From the NCBI GenBank assembly GCA_900299205.1, contig OMIW01000091.1, positions 1 through 44,970 of the forward strand: a DNA stretch of 44,970 nt, in the 5' to 3' direction. The notes under the pieces were generated by a model. It was not told the origin of the DNA. It worked only from the letters and a program-made list of their open reading frames with translations, and ran no database searches. Below are positions 1 through 8,397 of this stretch, piece after piece. The first letter of the stretch is position 1. Every line of letters begins with the position of its first letter. Made by a program: the position numbers and the translations under genes. The DNA comes from Pseudomonadota bacterium. GTDB taxonomy: Bacteria; Bdellovibrionota_C; UBA2361; OMIW01.

Positions 1-66
1 CTCAGAGCGCGTTTTCAACCAGTCGGTGCTTGTTTTAGGCGAGCGGGGTCAACCGACAATCACGGT

Positions 67-138
67 CCTCTCGATTTTCTTCTCCCAATCGACACCCAAA
101 CTCCGATTGAAGTGGGTGATTGGGAGGACAATCAGAGG
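67..138. repeat. Long imperfect hairpin just upstream of tRNA-Ser
   Basis: Inverted repeat read directly. The inner arm CTCCCAATC (82-90) pairs perfectly with GATTGGGAG (118-126), extended by ACCC/GGGT (94-97 with 114-117). An outer arm, CCTCT-c-GATT (67-76), pairs with AATCAGAGG (130-138). No T-run follows on either strand, so it does not look like a Rho-independent terminator. It could be an RNA-processing stem in the tRNA precursor, a small RNA, or the 3' untranslated end of a gene lying to the left. Confidence 0.5.
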
Positions 139-164
139 GTTGAAAGAGAAGTGGCTAACTTTAA

Positions 165-252
165 GGAGAGATGGCCGAGTGGCTGAAGGCGCACGCTTGG
201 AAAGCGTGTATAGGCTAATCCCCTATCGAGGGTTCGAATCCCTCTCTCTCCG
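165..252 (+). tRNA. tRNA-Ser (anticodon GGA)
   Basis: Complete class II tRNA of 88 nt. The acceptor stem GGAGAGA (165-171) pairs with TCTCTCC (245-251), followed by discriminator G. The anticodon stem CACGC/GCGTG encloses loop TTGGAAA, giving anticodon GGA, which reads UCC/UCU serine codons. The variable arm is long, as expected for tRNA-Ser, and the T arm GAGGG-TTCGAAT-CCCTC is canonical. The CCA end is not encoded. Inverted repeats lie on both sides (67-138 and 261-329). Confidence 0.97.
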
Positions 253-260
253 TTCGTTAC

Positions 261-329
261 ACCCGCCGGCAACCGATATTGGGTATTCCCAACGTCAGCA
301 GGCGCCAGGAGGGGTAAGATCCGGCGGGT
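261..329. repeat. Nine-bp perfect inverted repeat enclosing a small hairpin, downstream of tRNA-Ser
   Basis: ACCCGCCGG (261-269) is perfectly complementary to CCGGCGGGT (321-329). Between the arms lies a smaller hairpin, TTGGG-TATT-CCCAA (279-292). The arrangement looks like a branched RNA of about 70 nt starting 8 nt after the tRNA. I looked for the SRP RNA signature (GGAA tetraloop and AGCAGCC) and did not find it. There is no T-run, so a simple terminator is unlikely. Function unknown. Confidence 0.45.
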
Positions 330-452
330 CAGGGCACAATTCATCAAGCTGATTGAATGCTTGTTAGCACATTGACTTTGATGATACTTTGATTCTGATG
401 TTCCACCGTAACGGCGCGTCAGGGCTACGCCAGCACGATCGCCAAGAATCCT

Positions 453-755
453 CTACCCGGCACCACGGCCAAGCAGGCCTATGACGTCAGCTATCCCCGC
501 ATCAAATGCACGGCTCAGCGTTTGTGCATCGGGCTGGCGGTAGGTATTGTTCCTGACCTCATTCGCAATTCTTGCCACCCTCTCTCGCTGCTCCACATCA
601 AAATCCGTTCTGACACCGATCTTCACCGCATCGTCCGCCGTTGTCTCTGCCCTTACGACCTGCGAATCCAGTTCATTTGGTCGAGAGGTCGTTACTTTTT
701 TCGAGGAGACTTCAAATAGAACGCCGCCCTCTTCTCCTATCTTCTTGATTTCCAT
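453..755 (-). CDS. flgM: FlgM-like anti-sigma-28 factor
   Basis: A 100-aa protein, the usual FlgM size. FlgM binds sigma-28 (FliA) and holds it inactive until the flagellar hook is finished, when FlgM is exported. The C-terminal half (about residues 52-95) carries the family pattern: an ADDAVKIG element like the D-x-V-x-[IL]-S helix start, then a helix RERVARIANEV ending in NNTY, comparable to 'ekVa.ik..i..GtY'. The N-terminal half is polar and probably disordered, as in FlgM. A sigma-28-like promoter lies upstream (852-879), which supports the call because flgM is commonly a sigma-28 target. No other flagellar gene is in the window. The family match is short and made by eye, so the identification is probable rather than certain. 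Confidence 0.6.
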   Translation of the reverse strand: MEIKKIGEEGGVLFEVSSKKVTTSRPNELDSQVVRAETTADDAVKIGVRTDFDVEQRERVARIANEVRNNTYRQPDAQTLSRAFDAGIADVIGLLGRGAG

Positions 756-1083
756 CTTATTAGATTCTTATGGTAGTACCAAGAGGGGGTCAAAGCCGGG
801 CTGATGCCCTCCGATTAAAGCGATTCACCCCCCAAATAAATTTCTCACCCGCTAACGGCTGCACATTAAAAAAACTTTAGAAAAAAATCGTCAGCTTTGG
901 TTTTTTCTTTTTCGGCGAGACACTCTCTTGACTAAAAAACATAGTTGGTCGTAGAAAACAAACAATCAAGAACCCTGCAAGAGATATAATAGGACCCTTG
1001 TTTCGGCTTACTTTTTTGGCATTCCCGCAGCACTCCGCTCGCATGTTTAGAACTGGCTCTCCGCCAGTGCTTCCCCTACAAAA
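756..1083. other. Divergent intergenic region between the FlgM-like and YbjN-like genes
   Basis: 328 bp without a credible ORF, AT-rich in the middle. It holds the sigma-28-like promoter on the minus strand. On the plus strand there is a perfect TATAAT (985-990), about 95 nt upstream of the next gene, but its -35 partner is poor. I see nothing else in it. Confidence 0.5.
852..879 (-). promoter_or_regulatory. Sigma-28 (FliA)-like promoter for the FlgM-like gene
   Basis: On the minus strand TAAAGTTT (879-872) is followed after 12 nt by GCCGTTAG (859-852). The enterobacterial sigma-28 consensus is TAAAGTTT-N11-GCCGATAA. The -35 box matches 8 of 8 and the -10 box 6 of 8; the spacer is one base longer. 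It lies about 97 nt upstream of the FlgM-like start codon and points toward it. Confidence 0.5.
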
Positions 1084-1578
1084 GTGACCCAGATGACAAA
1101 GATTAGAAAATTCCCCACCCTATCGGTCCAGAGGGTTGAAGGTGGTAAGGATGCTGTGAAGGTTGTTGAGGACCTGATTTCTCGTCTCGGTTTCAGCCCA
1201 GAGAGCTGTCAACGAGAGAATACCGCTGAAACAGCAAGGTGGATGATCCCGCTTCAAGATGATAAGGAGCTGGAAATTCTTATTGAAAATCTCAAGAAGC
1301 CACTCGAAACAACGGCCTACATCGGGGTCAATATCTGTACCGTTCCCTTACGGGGCTCTTTCGACCTGATCACCGCGGCGCTAGAGGTTGCGGACGGACT
1401 CATCGGGGTCAAGATTAGTCTGGTTGGTCATTACCTCGTACTGAGTGCCAGCCTGAGTGCCTCCGGCCTCACCGGAGAAGAGCTAGAATACTACGTGAAG
1501 CTCATAAATGCCCAAGAATCCTGGTTTCGTGAGGAGTTAATTGCAGAACTAGGTTGGGATGACATGCCAGATGTCTAG
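1084..1578 (+). CDS. YbjN/CesT-like small protein of unknown role
   Basis: A 164-aa soluble protein with alternating beta strands and helices. There is no signal peptide or membrane segment. The stretch around residues 110-150 (SLVGHYLVLSASL, then a helix LTGEELEYYVKLIN) resembles the YbjN / type III secretion chaperone-like (CesT) fold, in which a strand 'l.lsa.l' precedes a helix 'lt.eel...i..'. Proteins of this superfamily bind partner proteins, but the partner cannot be told from sequence alone. The ORF track starts at a GTG (1084); an ATG three codons later (1093) is equally possible, and neither has a strong ribosome binding site. It stands alone between two intergenic regions. Family membership is a tentative reading of pattern, not of catalytic motifs. 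Confidence 0.55.
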   Translation: MTQMTKIRKFPTLSVQRVEGGKDAVKVVEDLISRLGFSPESCQRENTAETARWMIPLQDDKELEILIENLKKPLETTAYIGVNICTVPLRGSFDLITAALEVADGLIGVKISLVGHYLVLSASLSASGLTGEELEYYVKLINAQESWFREELIAELGWDDMPDV

Positions 1579-1811
1579 GAAAACAACGGACGAATTGCGA
1601 TAATAAAACTCGATTAGCAAACCAAACACTGTGCGAGGGCTTTTACACCCGACCTTTTAAGTAGCTTCCCTCACATGCAATGTTTAAAGTAGAATAGTTG
1701 GAGTAGCAGAACAATCATTGAGCAAATTTCCGAGGATTCTTAGTGCGGTTAATCCGCAAGGTCGACCGCGATAGGTTCGCTTAATTCAATGAGAGTAACA
1801 TTTCTTCGCTC

Positions 1812-2447
1812 ATGGAAAACAAGACCTTATCCAACGTTTCAATTCCCCCCGCACTCTCAACTCCATTGATCATTGCGGGCATTATCGTCGCGTTGATCGT
1901 GCTGTTCAGCCTTCTTCCAAAGTTAGTAAGGCTTATTTCAAAGAATCGCCTCAGTCGAGAAGAAGAAGATGCCATCCTTCGGGAAGTAAACGAACTGGAT
2001 TCCCGGATTCACGAGTTTGAAAAAAGAGTGGAAACTTTGGAGGATTTGGCCGCAGGCTATTATGCGTCTTTGATGGGGGTGCCCGGTTTCACGGTGAGGC
2101 TACAAACTCTGGCAGGATATCGCGACAGGCTCATCCAGCTCCTCGTTGATGTCGAGGCGCTGATTGAACAGAATCAGTACGCTAAAACTAGGAAAGTTTT
2201 GCAGTTTCTTCACGGCAGTGCTCTGATATCTGCCGAGTCGATTGGAAGTATTGTTCTTGCGGACGAAGGGATAGACCTTAATGGTTGGGAAAAGAGGACG
2301 ACTCCGTTAGTAGTACAAAGCTGCGCGGATCTTGAGGCAGTCGCCGGCGAGATGGCAAAAATAAGGATGATAGACCCGAATCGAAAAAGAAAGCCCACTT
2401 TACTCCGACTTCAAGAGCTTCGTGACCGTATTCTTTTTCAGTCTTAG
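1812..2447 (+). CDS. Membrane-anchored coiled-coil protein, unknown function
   Basis: A 211-aa protein with one clear N-terminal transmembrane segment (about residues 18-39, PLIIAGIIVALIVLFSLLP). A basic stretch (KNRLSR) follows, so the rest is predicted to be cytoplasmic. Residues 48-80 are strongly heptad-like (EEEDAILREVNELDSRIHEFEKRVETLEDLA), suggesting a coiled coil. The remainder is helical with a basic C-terminus (PNRKRKPTLLRLQ). I do not recognise a family. The topology resembles cell-envelope scaffolding or phage-shock-type membrane proteins, but nothing specific supports either. It has its own intergenic regions on both sides and is therefore probably monocistronic. Confidence 0.7.
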   Translation: MENKTLSNVSIPPALSTPLIIAGIIVALIVLFSLLPKLVRLISKNRLSREEEDAILREVNELDSRIHEFEKRVETLEDLAAGYYASLMGVPGFTVRLQTLAGYRDRLIQLLVDVEALIEQNQYAKTRKVLQFLHGSALISAESIGSIVLADEGIDLNGWEKRTTPLVVQSCADLEAVAGEMAKIRMIDPNRKRKPTLLRLQELRDRILFQS

Positions 2448-2493
2448 GCGCCCCTCGTTTATTATAAGCCTTACCCGCTAAGGGGTGGTTTCC

Positions 2494-2527
2494 TTCGGGT
2501 GGACCCTAACCCGAGCTTCAACCTTTT
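2494..2527 (+). terminator. Possible weak Rho-independent terminator after the coiled-coil gene
   Basis: The arms TTCGGGT (2494-2500) and ACCCGAG (2509-2515) form a 6-7 bp stem with an 8-nt loop. A TTTTT run occurs at 2523-2527, about 7 nt after the stem. The gap between stem and T-run makes this a poor terminator, so confidence is low. Confidence 0.3.
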
Positions 2528-2594
2528 TGTCCCATCTCAACTCAGCTTTTTGCTCTCTCCGATCACTTTGGCTTAGGTTTAACCTGAGCATACC

Positions 2595-2623
2595 TTGACA
2601 ATCACAACCCCCTTTGGATACTG
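2595..2623 (+). promoter_or_regulatory. Candidate sigma-70 promoter for ettA
   Basis: A perfect TTGACA (2595-2600) is followed after 17 nt by ATACTG (2618-2623), a weak -10. It sits about 60 nt upstream of the ettA start and is the best candidate in this 235-bp gap. Confidence 0.35.
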
Positions 2624-2682
2624 CTTCTCCAAATTCAGCTCTCCATTAATTACCCCGTTTAAATCTTAGAATTTGCAAAAAC

Positions 2683-4356
2683 ATGGCACCAGAATTCGCT
2701 TTTAGCATGCAGCGTGTAGGTAAGACCTATCCGGGAGGAAAACAGGTCCTTCGGGATATCAGTCTCTCCTTTTTTTACGGTGCAAAGATCGGCGTCCTCG
2801 GCCTGAATGGCTCGGGGAAATCAACGCTTCTGAAGATTATCGCGGGGGTAGAGAAAGATTTTGTTGGGGATGTCCAGAGAACGGAAGGGCTCTCAATGGG
2901 GTATCTTCCTCAGGAGCCCTACCTTGATGAAACAAAAACGGTCCGAGAAGTCGTTGAGGAGGGGGTCGCCCCTCTAATGGCACTTAAAAAGAGGCTCGAC
3001 GAAATAAACGAAGCATTCTCGGATCCCGAAGCTGATATGGATGCGCTGATTGCAGAGCAGTCCTCAGTCCTTGAGGAATTTGAGTCGCAGAACGGTTGGG
3101 AGCTTGAACGCACCCTTGATGTCGCAATGGAGGCTCTCCGACTTCCCCCCTCTGATCAACCTGTACAATTTCTTAGTGGTGGTGAGCGGCGCCGGGTAGC
3201 CATCTGCCGGCTGCTCTTGCAGCGACCCGATATTCTGCTGCTGGATGAACCGACCAACCACCTCGATGCAGAGTCTGTCTGGTGGCTTGAGCGATTTCTC
3301 AATGACTATGAAGGAACTGTTATCGCGGTCACGCATGACAGATACTTCCTTGATAACTCAGCTCAATGGATCCTTGAGCTCGACCGAGGACATGGCATAC
3401 CCTGGAAGGGGAACTACTCCTCATGGTTAGAACAAAAGGAGAAAAGGCTTGCTCTCGAAGAGAAGCAGGAAACAAAGCGACAGCGAACGTTGGCTCGAGA
3501 GCTAGAATGGATTCGTATGAGCCCCAAGGCTCGTCATGCGAAGAGCAAGGCCCGTATAGCGAATTATGAGGCCCTCTTAGCGGAAGATACTCCTGAAAGA
3601 GTCGAGGAAATGGAGCTCTATATCCCTCCTGGGCCACGACTGGGGGGCAAAGTTATTGAGGCGACCTCGATATCTAAGGCATTTGGCGAGAAACTTCTCT
3701 TTGAGAACCTTTCTTTCACCATCCCACCTGGAGCAGTCGTAGGCATTATCGGAGGAAACGGAGCAGGGAAGACCACCCTTTTTCGTTTGATTACAGGACA
3801 GGACTCCCCGGATACTGGCTCGTTTGCCGTGGGAGATACGGTATCACTGGCCTATGTTGATCAATCCCGAGACACCCTGAATCCTAATCGAATGGTATGG
3901 GAAGAGATAGCTGATGGTCCGAATGAAACGGTCAAGCTAGGCTCCAAAGATGTGAATGCCCGCGCTTACTGCGCTCGATTCAACTTCACCGGCTCAGACC
4001 AACAAAAGAAAGTAGGGATTTTATCTGGTGGCGAGCGGAATAGGGTGCATCTCGCAAAACTCCTCAAAAACGGGGGAAATGTGCTCCTCCTCGACGAGCC
4101 CACGAACGATCTTGATGTAAACACCCTTCGTGCGCTTGAGGATGCCATTCTTTCATTTGCAGGTTGTGTACTCGTTATTAGTCACGATAGATGGTTCCTC
4201 GATAGAATCTGTACCCATATCATGGCGTTTGAGGGCAATAGCTCTGTGGTAATGATTGAGGGGAACTTCCAGGATTATGAGGAGGACAAAAAGCGCCGCC
4301 TTGGATCGGAGGCAACGCAACCGCATCGTATGCGATATAAGCCCATACATCATTAG
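2683..4356 (+). CDS. ettA: EttA, energy-dependent translational throttle ABC-F protein
   Basis: A 557-aa ABC-F ATPase with no membrane domain. EttA binds the ribosomal E site and gates the first elongation step according to the ATP/ADP ratio. Two ABC cassettes are complete. The first has Walker A GLNGSGKS (about residues 40-47), signature LSGGERRR (about 164) and Walker B LLLDEPTNHLD (about 185). The second has GGNGAGKT (about 357), LSGGERNR (about 447) and LLLDEPTNDLD (about 468). The insert in domain 1 (about residues 95-140) corresponds to the EttA arm, and the charged linker at about 250-310 is the P-site tRNA interaction motif region. The length and the stretch after the first Walker B (AESVWWLERFL, ELDRGHGIPWKGNYSSW) are characteristic of EttA rather than Uup or YheS. 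It appears monocistronic. Confidence 0.96.
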   Translation: MAPEFAFSMQRVGKTYPGGKQVLRDISLSFFYGAKIGVLGLNGSGKSTLLKIIAGVEKDFVGDVQRTEGLSMGYLPQEPYLDETKTVREVVEEGVAPLMALKKRLDEINEAFSDPEADMDALIAEQSSVLEEFESQNGWELERTLDVAMEALRLPPSDQPVQFLSGGERRRVAICRLLLQRPDILLLDEPTNHLDAESVWWLERFLNDYEGTVIAVTHDRYFLDNSAQWILELDRGHGIPWKGNYSSWLEQKEKRLALEEKQETKRQRTLARELEWIRMSPKARHAKSKARIANYEALLAEDTPERVEEMELYIPPGPRLGGKVIEATSISKAFGEKLLFENLSFTIPPGAVVGIIGGNGAGKTTLFRLITGQDSPDTGSFAVGDTVSLAYVDQSRDTLNPNRMVWEEIADGPNETVKLGSKDVNARAYCARFNFTGSDQQKKVGILSGGERNRVHLAKLLKNGGNVLLLDEPTNDLDVNTLRALEDAILSFAGCVLVISHDRWFLDRICTHIMAFEGNSSVVMIEGNFQDYEEDKKRRLGSEATQPHRMRYKPIHH

Positions 4357-4428
4357 CGAGGCTGCTACCGAACCTTTTTGACTTCAGGGGCGGCGAAGGG
4401 AGGGGCGGGGACGGCAGGTAGCCGGTAT

Positions 4429-5769
4429 TTATCTCGCCTGCTTAACTCTTTGACCCGGCCCTGAGGAGGTGGCTGCCTTCTTTTTTTTCACATCACCCTC
4501 TGCTGAAACAACCCGAGGATAGCAGCGGGCTATAGTAAACGGTCGCTGCGATAGATCCTCTCCACGATGAAAAAGAGCTGCTCGATGAAGCTGCGAGTTT
4601 GAGATATATACCTCTCCCTTTTGCCCCCTAGCAAAGGAGGTTGGCCATGAAAAATCCTCTCCTTTAGTCAGGGGGTGATAACCACCGTCCTTATCCACAG
4701 CCCCTAACCCGCTATTGTTCACGTCAGAAACCAAGACAAAGTCAGAGCCCAAAGCGAGCAAACCTTGAGATGGCGGCTTATCCCCTTTGCGGGTCACTCG
4801 CTCACCTATCTGCGCAGAAGAAAGTTCGCGATCACGAAGGGCCTCAAGCGGCACCTGAAATACCGAACGACCATTCGCCGCGCCGAAAAGGAGATTGGTG
4901 CCCTCAGAATCAGCCATGAGACCGGCAATCCCCAAGCTTGGTCGGACCATCGAACCTTTTGCATCTGGGGCAAGAAGCGGTTCGCCCCGAACCACAAAAT
5001 CACCTCCGTCCGCATTTAGTGAATAGTGATCCTCGAGGGCTCGCCAAGACTCACCCGTTTTAATATCAACCGAAATAATCGCTGCTTCCGCCTTACCTAT
5101 AAAATCATGGCGCCCCTGGTCGGCTATGAAAGCGAAATCTCCCTTTTCATCAATGGCAACGCTGACAAGGAGGGAGTTTGGTTTTGTAACAGGTGCGGGA
5201 AGGTAGAGAATCCGGTGAAGGGCATCGGTTTGGAGGTTCCAGCCGACTAATTTCGGTTGGAGCTCGGGAAGATGTCCCGAGTCAAGTATCCAGAGAATCC
5301 CCCGATTATCAACGGCGAGAGAGAGGACTTTGGCGAGCTTTTCTGAGGGAAGATGCGAATCACTTGCCCAGCGAGAGGGAAACGGTCGGAAACTTCCATC
5401 CGGGAGGATTTCTCGAACACCAGAGTCCTCATTACGATCCCGAAGATGATTGGCTAGACTCACAAACAGCCTCTCATCCTTACTGATTGCAATACCAAAC
5501 GGTCGAAGCTCTAGAGAGGCGACGATATCACACGGCGAGTTCGGAAGAGGACGTTGGATCGGAAAGCGATATTCCCCAGAGGGAGTTATTCGATCAAGAG
5601 TGAGGATATTTTTTTCTTCCAGTTGGTTGGCCGTGCCGGTCGGAGTCCCTCCGCCCTTGGGCTTTGCCCAACAACACTGGCAATTTAATTGCGCAACCAA
5701 AACCATCAACCCGAGGAAAGAACGAAGCCACGTTCTTGTGGGAACCAGATAATTCGGACAGGAGGCCAT
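4429..5769 (-). CDS. Secreted Yellow / major royal jelly protein-like beta-propeller
   Basis: A 446-aa protein with an N-terminal signal-like segment (hydrophobic LRSFLGLMVLVAQL, then cysteines and AKPKGGG), so it is likely exported. The body shows repeated propeller blades: RPFGIAISKDERLFVS, KVLSLAVDNRGILWILD, PKLVGWNLQTDALHRI, SVAIDEKGDFAFIAD, then AAIISVDIKTGESWRALED (about residue 240). The order 'lvgWdLqTd', 'vaiD...faYiaD', 'SWR' is that of the Yellow/MRJP family, known in insects and scattered in bacteria. The C-terminal tail is Lys/Ser-rich (KKKKAATSSG). Some members bind amines or act as dopachrome-conversion enzymes; no function can be assigned here. It is divergent from the glycosyltransferase cluster and shares a 270-bp intergenic region with it. 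Confidence 0.75.
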   Translation of the reverse strand: MASCPNYLVPTRTWLRSFLGLMVLVAQLNCQCCWAKPKGGGTPTGTANQLEEKNILTLDRITPSGEYRFPIQRPLPNSPCDIVASLELRPFGIAISKDERLFVSLANHLRDRNEDSGVREILPDGSFRPFPSRWASDSHLPSEKLAKVLSLAVDNRGILWILDSGHLPELQPKLVGWNLQTDALHRILYLPAPVTKPNSLLVSVAIDEKGDFAFIADQGRHDFIGKAEAAIISVDIKTGESWRALEDHYSLNADGGDFVVRGEPLLAPDAKGSMVRPSLGIAGLMADSEGTNLLFGAANGRSVFQVPLEALRDRELSSAQIGERVTRKGDKPPSQGLLALGSDFVLVSDVNNSGLGAVDKDGGYHPLTKGEDFSWPTSFARGQKGEVYISNSQLHRAALFHRGEDLSQRPFTIARCYPRVVSAEGDVKKKKAATSSGPGQRVKQAR

Positions 5770-6039
5770 GGATACTCCGTGAGCGGATCGAATAAAAAGA
5801 TGAAGTTTGTTCTACGAAAATATCGTGCACAACAAGAGTCTATACCACTCATATACTGAATCACAGATCCGATTGAACTCGGCCTTTTACGCCGAGTATT
5901 CACCTTTTCAGAATAGGAAAGGGGAAAACGTCGTATGGTCAAAAAGGGTGCATATGATACGATTCTGCGTCCTCACCCCTGATCGCAAAAGTTTCCCGGC
6001 CCTCCTTTTTAACTCAATTCATCATTCGGTTTTTTCGCA

Positions 6040-8280
6040 ATGCCCATACCTCCTTGGCTGATCATCTTACCGTTTTTTACGACGTTCCTTCTTCTCTCTC
6101 GTAAAGGTGTCGCCCCTTCGTCCCTGCTTTTCGAGCGGCTGATTTGGGGGGCGGCCATGACCATTTCTCTCCTCACATTTCTCATGGTCGGGCTGATGTC
6201 GGGGCGAATCTGGCGGACGGATACGATTTTTTTGAGCTGTAGCGTGTGCACCCTGGTCGCAGCGCTCATACCCCGTTCATCCAAGAGAGTATTAACGGAA
6301 AAAGGGGGGACGTTCCCCCGAATATCAGTCGTCTCGGCGATATCAATTATCGCCGTCTGCGGATTTGCTATCATCTTCAGGTTGAAGCCCTCGTCCTACC
6401 TCTTTGGTGGCCAGGATCCCGGCGTCTATTTCAACACTGGCAATCTCATAGCCCAGCATGGCTCGCACATTTACACGGATACGACTCTATCACTTGTCCG
6501 AGATGACCCAACTTTATTCCGATATTATCTCGAAAACTCCTACCTTCACGCCGATCCTCGACCAGATGGTTCATGGTCGGGCAATCTGGTTGCGGGCCTC
6601 TATCTGCTCGATATTGAAAAAGGCGAACACGCTACGCAGTTCTATCCCGCAACCCAAACATGGCTTGCCCTCGGCTCTCTCTTGTTCGGAAGATTGTCAA
6701 GCACATGGATTCTTCTCCCCTTCAGTTTGCTATCCATCGCTGCAGTGGGGCTGCTAACTCTTCGCTTAACCAGCTCGCTTAACTCCGCCATCGTTGCAAG
6801 CGCACTTCTAGCTATAAGCCCTCCACATGCCGCGATTGGTACATCACCTTTTTCGGAAGCAACAGCCTCTTACTTTTTTATCACGGGGCTTTGTCTGTTG
6901 GTCATATCAGTCAGCCGTGAAGGTCGACCGCTCGGTGGGCATTCTCTGGTGGCTTCGGCCTTGTGCTTTGGTGCCTTGTTCTTCTCAAGAATCACCGGAT
7001 TTCTCACCCTTCCCCTGATTTTGATCTCCATCACTGGCGTGTCCGTAGCGACCAAATCGCCCCGAATTCGCCGCCACATGCTCCTTTTTGGGCTTTCGCT
7101 TGGGGGACTCTATCTTCTCAGTTTTATATGGGGCCTCTCATACTGCTTCCCATATGCTCGGGATATTTATAGGGGAAAACTCAAAATAGACCCCCATCAT
7201 CTTCACCTGGTCGCTCCCCTTATTGTCGGTTCAATCCTTTTCTGGGCAGCTCTCCATTGCACAACTTCTCGATGGCGTCCTCTTTTCCGAAGCCTTCGCC
7301 GATATCGCTCATCTCTTGGAAACGTGATCGTCATCTCCGCATTGGCTCTCATCATTTGGCGGGGGTACAAGCTCGGTTTTACGGACACGTTCCAGGGACA
7401 TCGATGGTTTGACCGTCGGTGGCATATGGCCGGTCATGGCTGGGAATCCGTTCCTTACCTCAGCATCGTCGTCCTTTCCCTTCTTCTCTCTCCGCCCGTT
7501 TTTTGTGCCGGTCTTTGTGGCATATCTCATTCATTTCGAGGAGCGCTGACAACTCTTAAATGGATCCCGGTCAGTGTAACGGCCCTAGGATTCATCCTTG
7601 CGCTAACCCTGAAACAGCTCACCGTCCCGTATCTCTATTTTTATGCTCGCTATCAGGTGAGCGAGCTTCTTCCTTTAATGATCGTGCTGAGCTGCTGCTT
7701 TTTTTTTCACGGTATGCGACGTTTCAGCCTGTTGAGAAATCAGCCAAAGGCGGAGGTTGCCTGCTGGTTCTTGTACCTAGCCCTTAGCGCCTCATTTCTG
7801 GTAAAACCAGCTTACGGAAGATTACAAAGAACTGAGGGAATGCTGTTTTCTCAAGCCCTTGAATGTATCGATGAACTCTCCCGACAGCCAACTATCATAA
7901 TGATAGATAAATTCTTCTTTCCAGAGTCCCCCGTTGTTCTTCCCCTAAGACTAACCTACAACAAAAATACCTTCGCCTTTAGACGGGAGGATTTCGCCGA
8001 TGATGCTCAGCTTAAATCTCTCTTTGATTTCTTTGGGAACAAGGGTTACGCTGTTCTGCTGATAAGCTCTCAAAATTCCTGGGCATCTTCGCCTTGGTTT
8101 ACGAAAATTGGCAGATTTATGGCGAGGATGCGAAAGTTTGGAGGCAAGAAGGGGTCCTACGTATTGCCCTCTCTTTATTCGGAGGAAGCGTATCCCCTTC
8201 GAGTTTTTCGCTATCACTCCGGGGACAAGCCACTTTCAGGAGATAGAGAACCCCTTCCGAAGGCATGTCAAGGATTGTAA
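6040..8280 (+). CDS. GT39-like (PMT/ArnT superfamily) integral membrane glycosyltransferase
   Basis: A 746-aa protein with roughly a dozen hydrophobic segments spread over residues 1-580 and a soluble C-terminal domain (about 590-746). After the early membrane segments a loop carries GGQDPGVYFNTG (about residues 124-135), matching the acidic motif in the first periplasmic loop of GT-C enzymes that use polyprenyl-phosphate sugars. Such enzymes transfer a sugar from a lipid carrier to lipid A, proteins or glycans on the periplasmic face. A T9 run (TTTTTTTTT near 7700) encodes three Phe in a membrane segment. The start has no visible Shine-Dalgarno sequence. A GT4 and a GT2 gene follow on the same strand, and the GT2 type often makes polyprenyl-phosphate sugars, so the three may act in one pathway. 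Exact substrate unknown. Confidence 0.75.
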   Translation: MPIPPWLIILPFFTTFLLLSRKGVAPSSLLFERLIWGAAMTISLLTFLMVGLMSGRIWRTDTIFLSCSVCTLVAALIPRSSKRVLTEKGGTFPRISVVSAISIIAVCGFAIIFRLKPSSYLFGGQDPGVYFNTGNLIAQHGSHIYTDTTLSLVRDDPTLFRYYLENSYLHADPRPDGSWSGNLVAGLYLLDIEKGEHATQFYPATQTWLALGSLLFGRLSSTWILLPFSLLSIAAVGLLTLRLTSSLNSAIVASALLAISPPHAAIGTSPFSEATASYFFITGLCLLVISVSREGRPLGGHSLVASALCFGALFFSRITGFLTLPLILISITGVSVATKSPRIRRHMLLFGLSLGGLYLLSFIWGLSYCFPYARDIYRGKLKIDPHHLHLVAPLIVGSILFWAALHCTTSRWRPLFRSLRRYRSSLGNVIVISALALIIWRGYKLGFTDTFQGHRWFDRRWHMAGHGWESVPYLSIVVLSLLLSPPVFCAGLCGISHSFRGALTTLKWIPVSVTALGFILALTLKQLTVPYLYFYARYQVSELLPLMIVLSCCFFFHGMRRFSLLRNQPKAEVACWFLYLALSASFLVKPAYGRLQRTEGMLFSQALECIDELSRQPTIIMIDKFFFPESPVVLPLRLTYNKNTFAFRREDFADDAQLKSLFDFFGNKGYAVLLISSQNSWASSPWFTKIGRFMARMRKFGGKKGSYVLPSLYSEEAYPLRVFRYHSGDKPLSGDREPLPKACQGL

Positions 8281-8397
8281 GAGCATTCGATGAGATTGGG
8301 ATTCTTCGCAAGGTCCTGGCCGACCCACTTTTCGCGCTGTAGCTTTTAGATACGTTGATCCCGATAAGAGATAATTTTTCCTTGTTCCTCTCTAGCA

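Noticed and set aside
1-181. Two open plus-strand frames at the left edge, one reading DFLLPIDTQTPIEVGDWEDNQ
   Set aside because: They lack a start in the window, run into the tRNA and overlap the strong hairpin. Could be the end of a gene to the left, but cannot be supported.
261-329. Possible SRP (4.5S) RNA next to tRNA-Ser
   Set aside because: The structure is suggestive and the location is common for ffs, but the conserved GGAA tetraloop and AGCAGCC motif are missing on both strands.
132-347. 71-aa minus ORF containing GERGIRTLDRGLAYTRFPS
   Set aside because: It is the antisense of tRNA-Ser, a well-known spurious ORF produced by tRNA-Ser genes.
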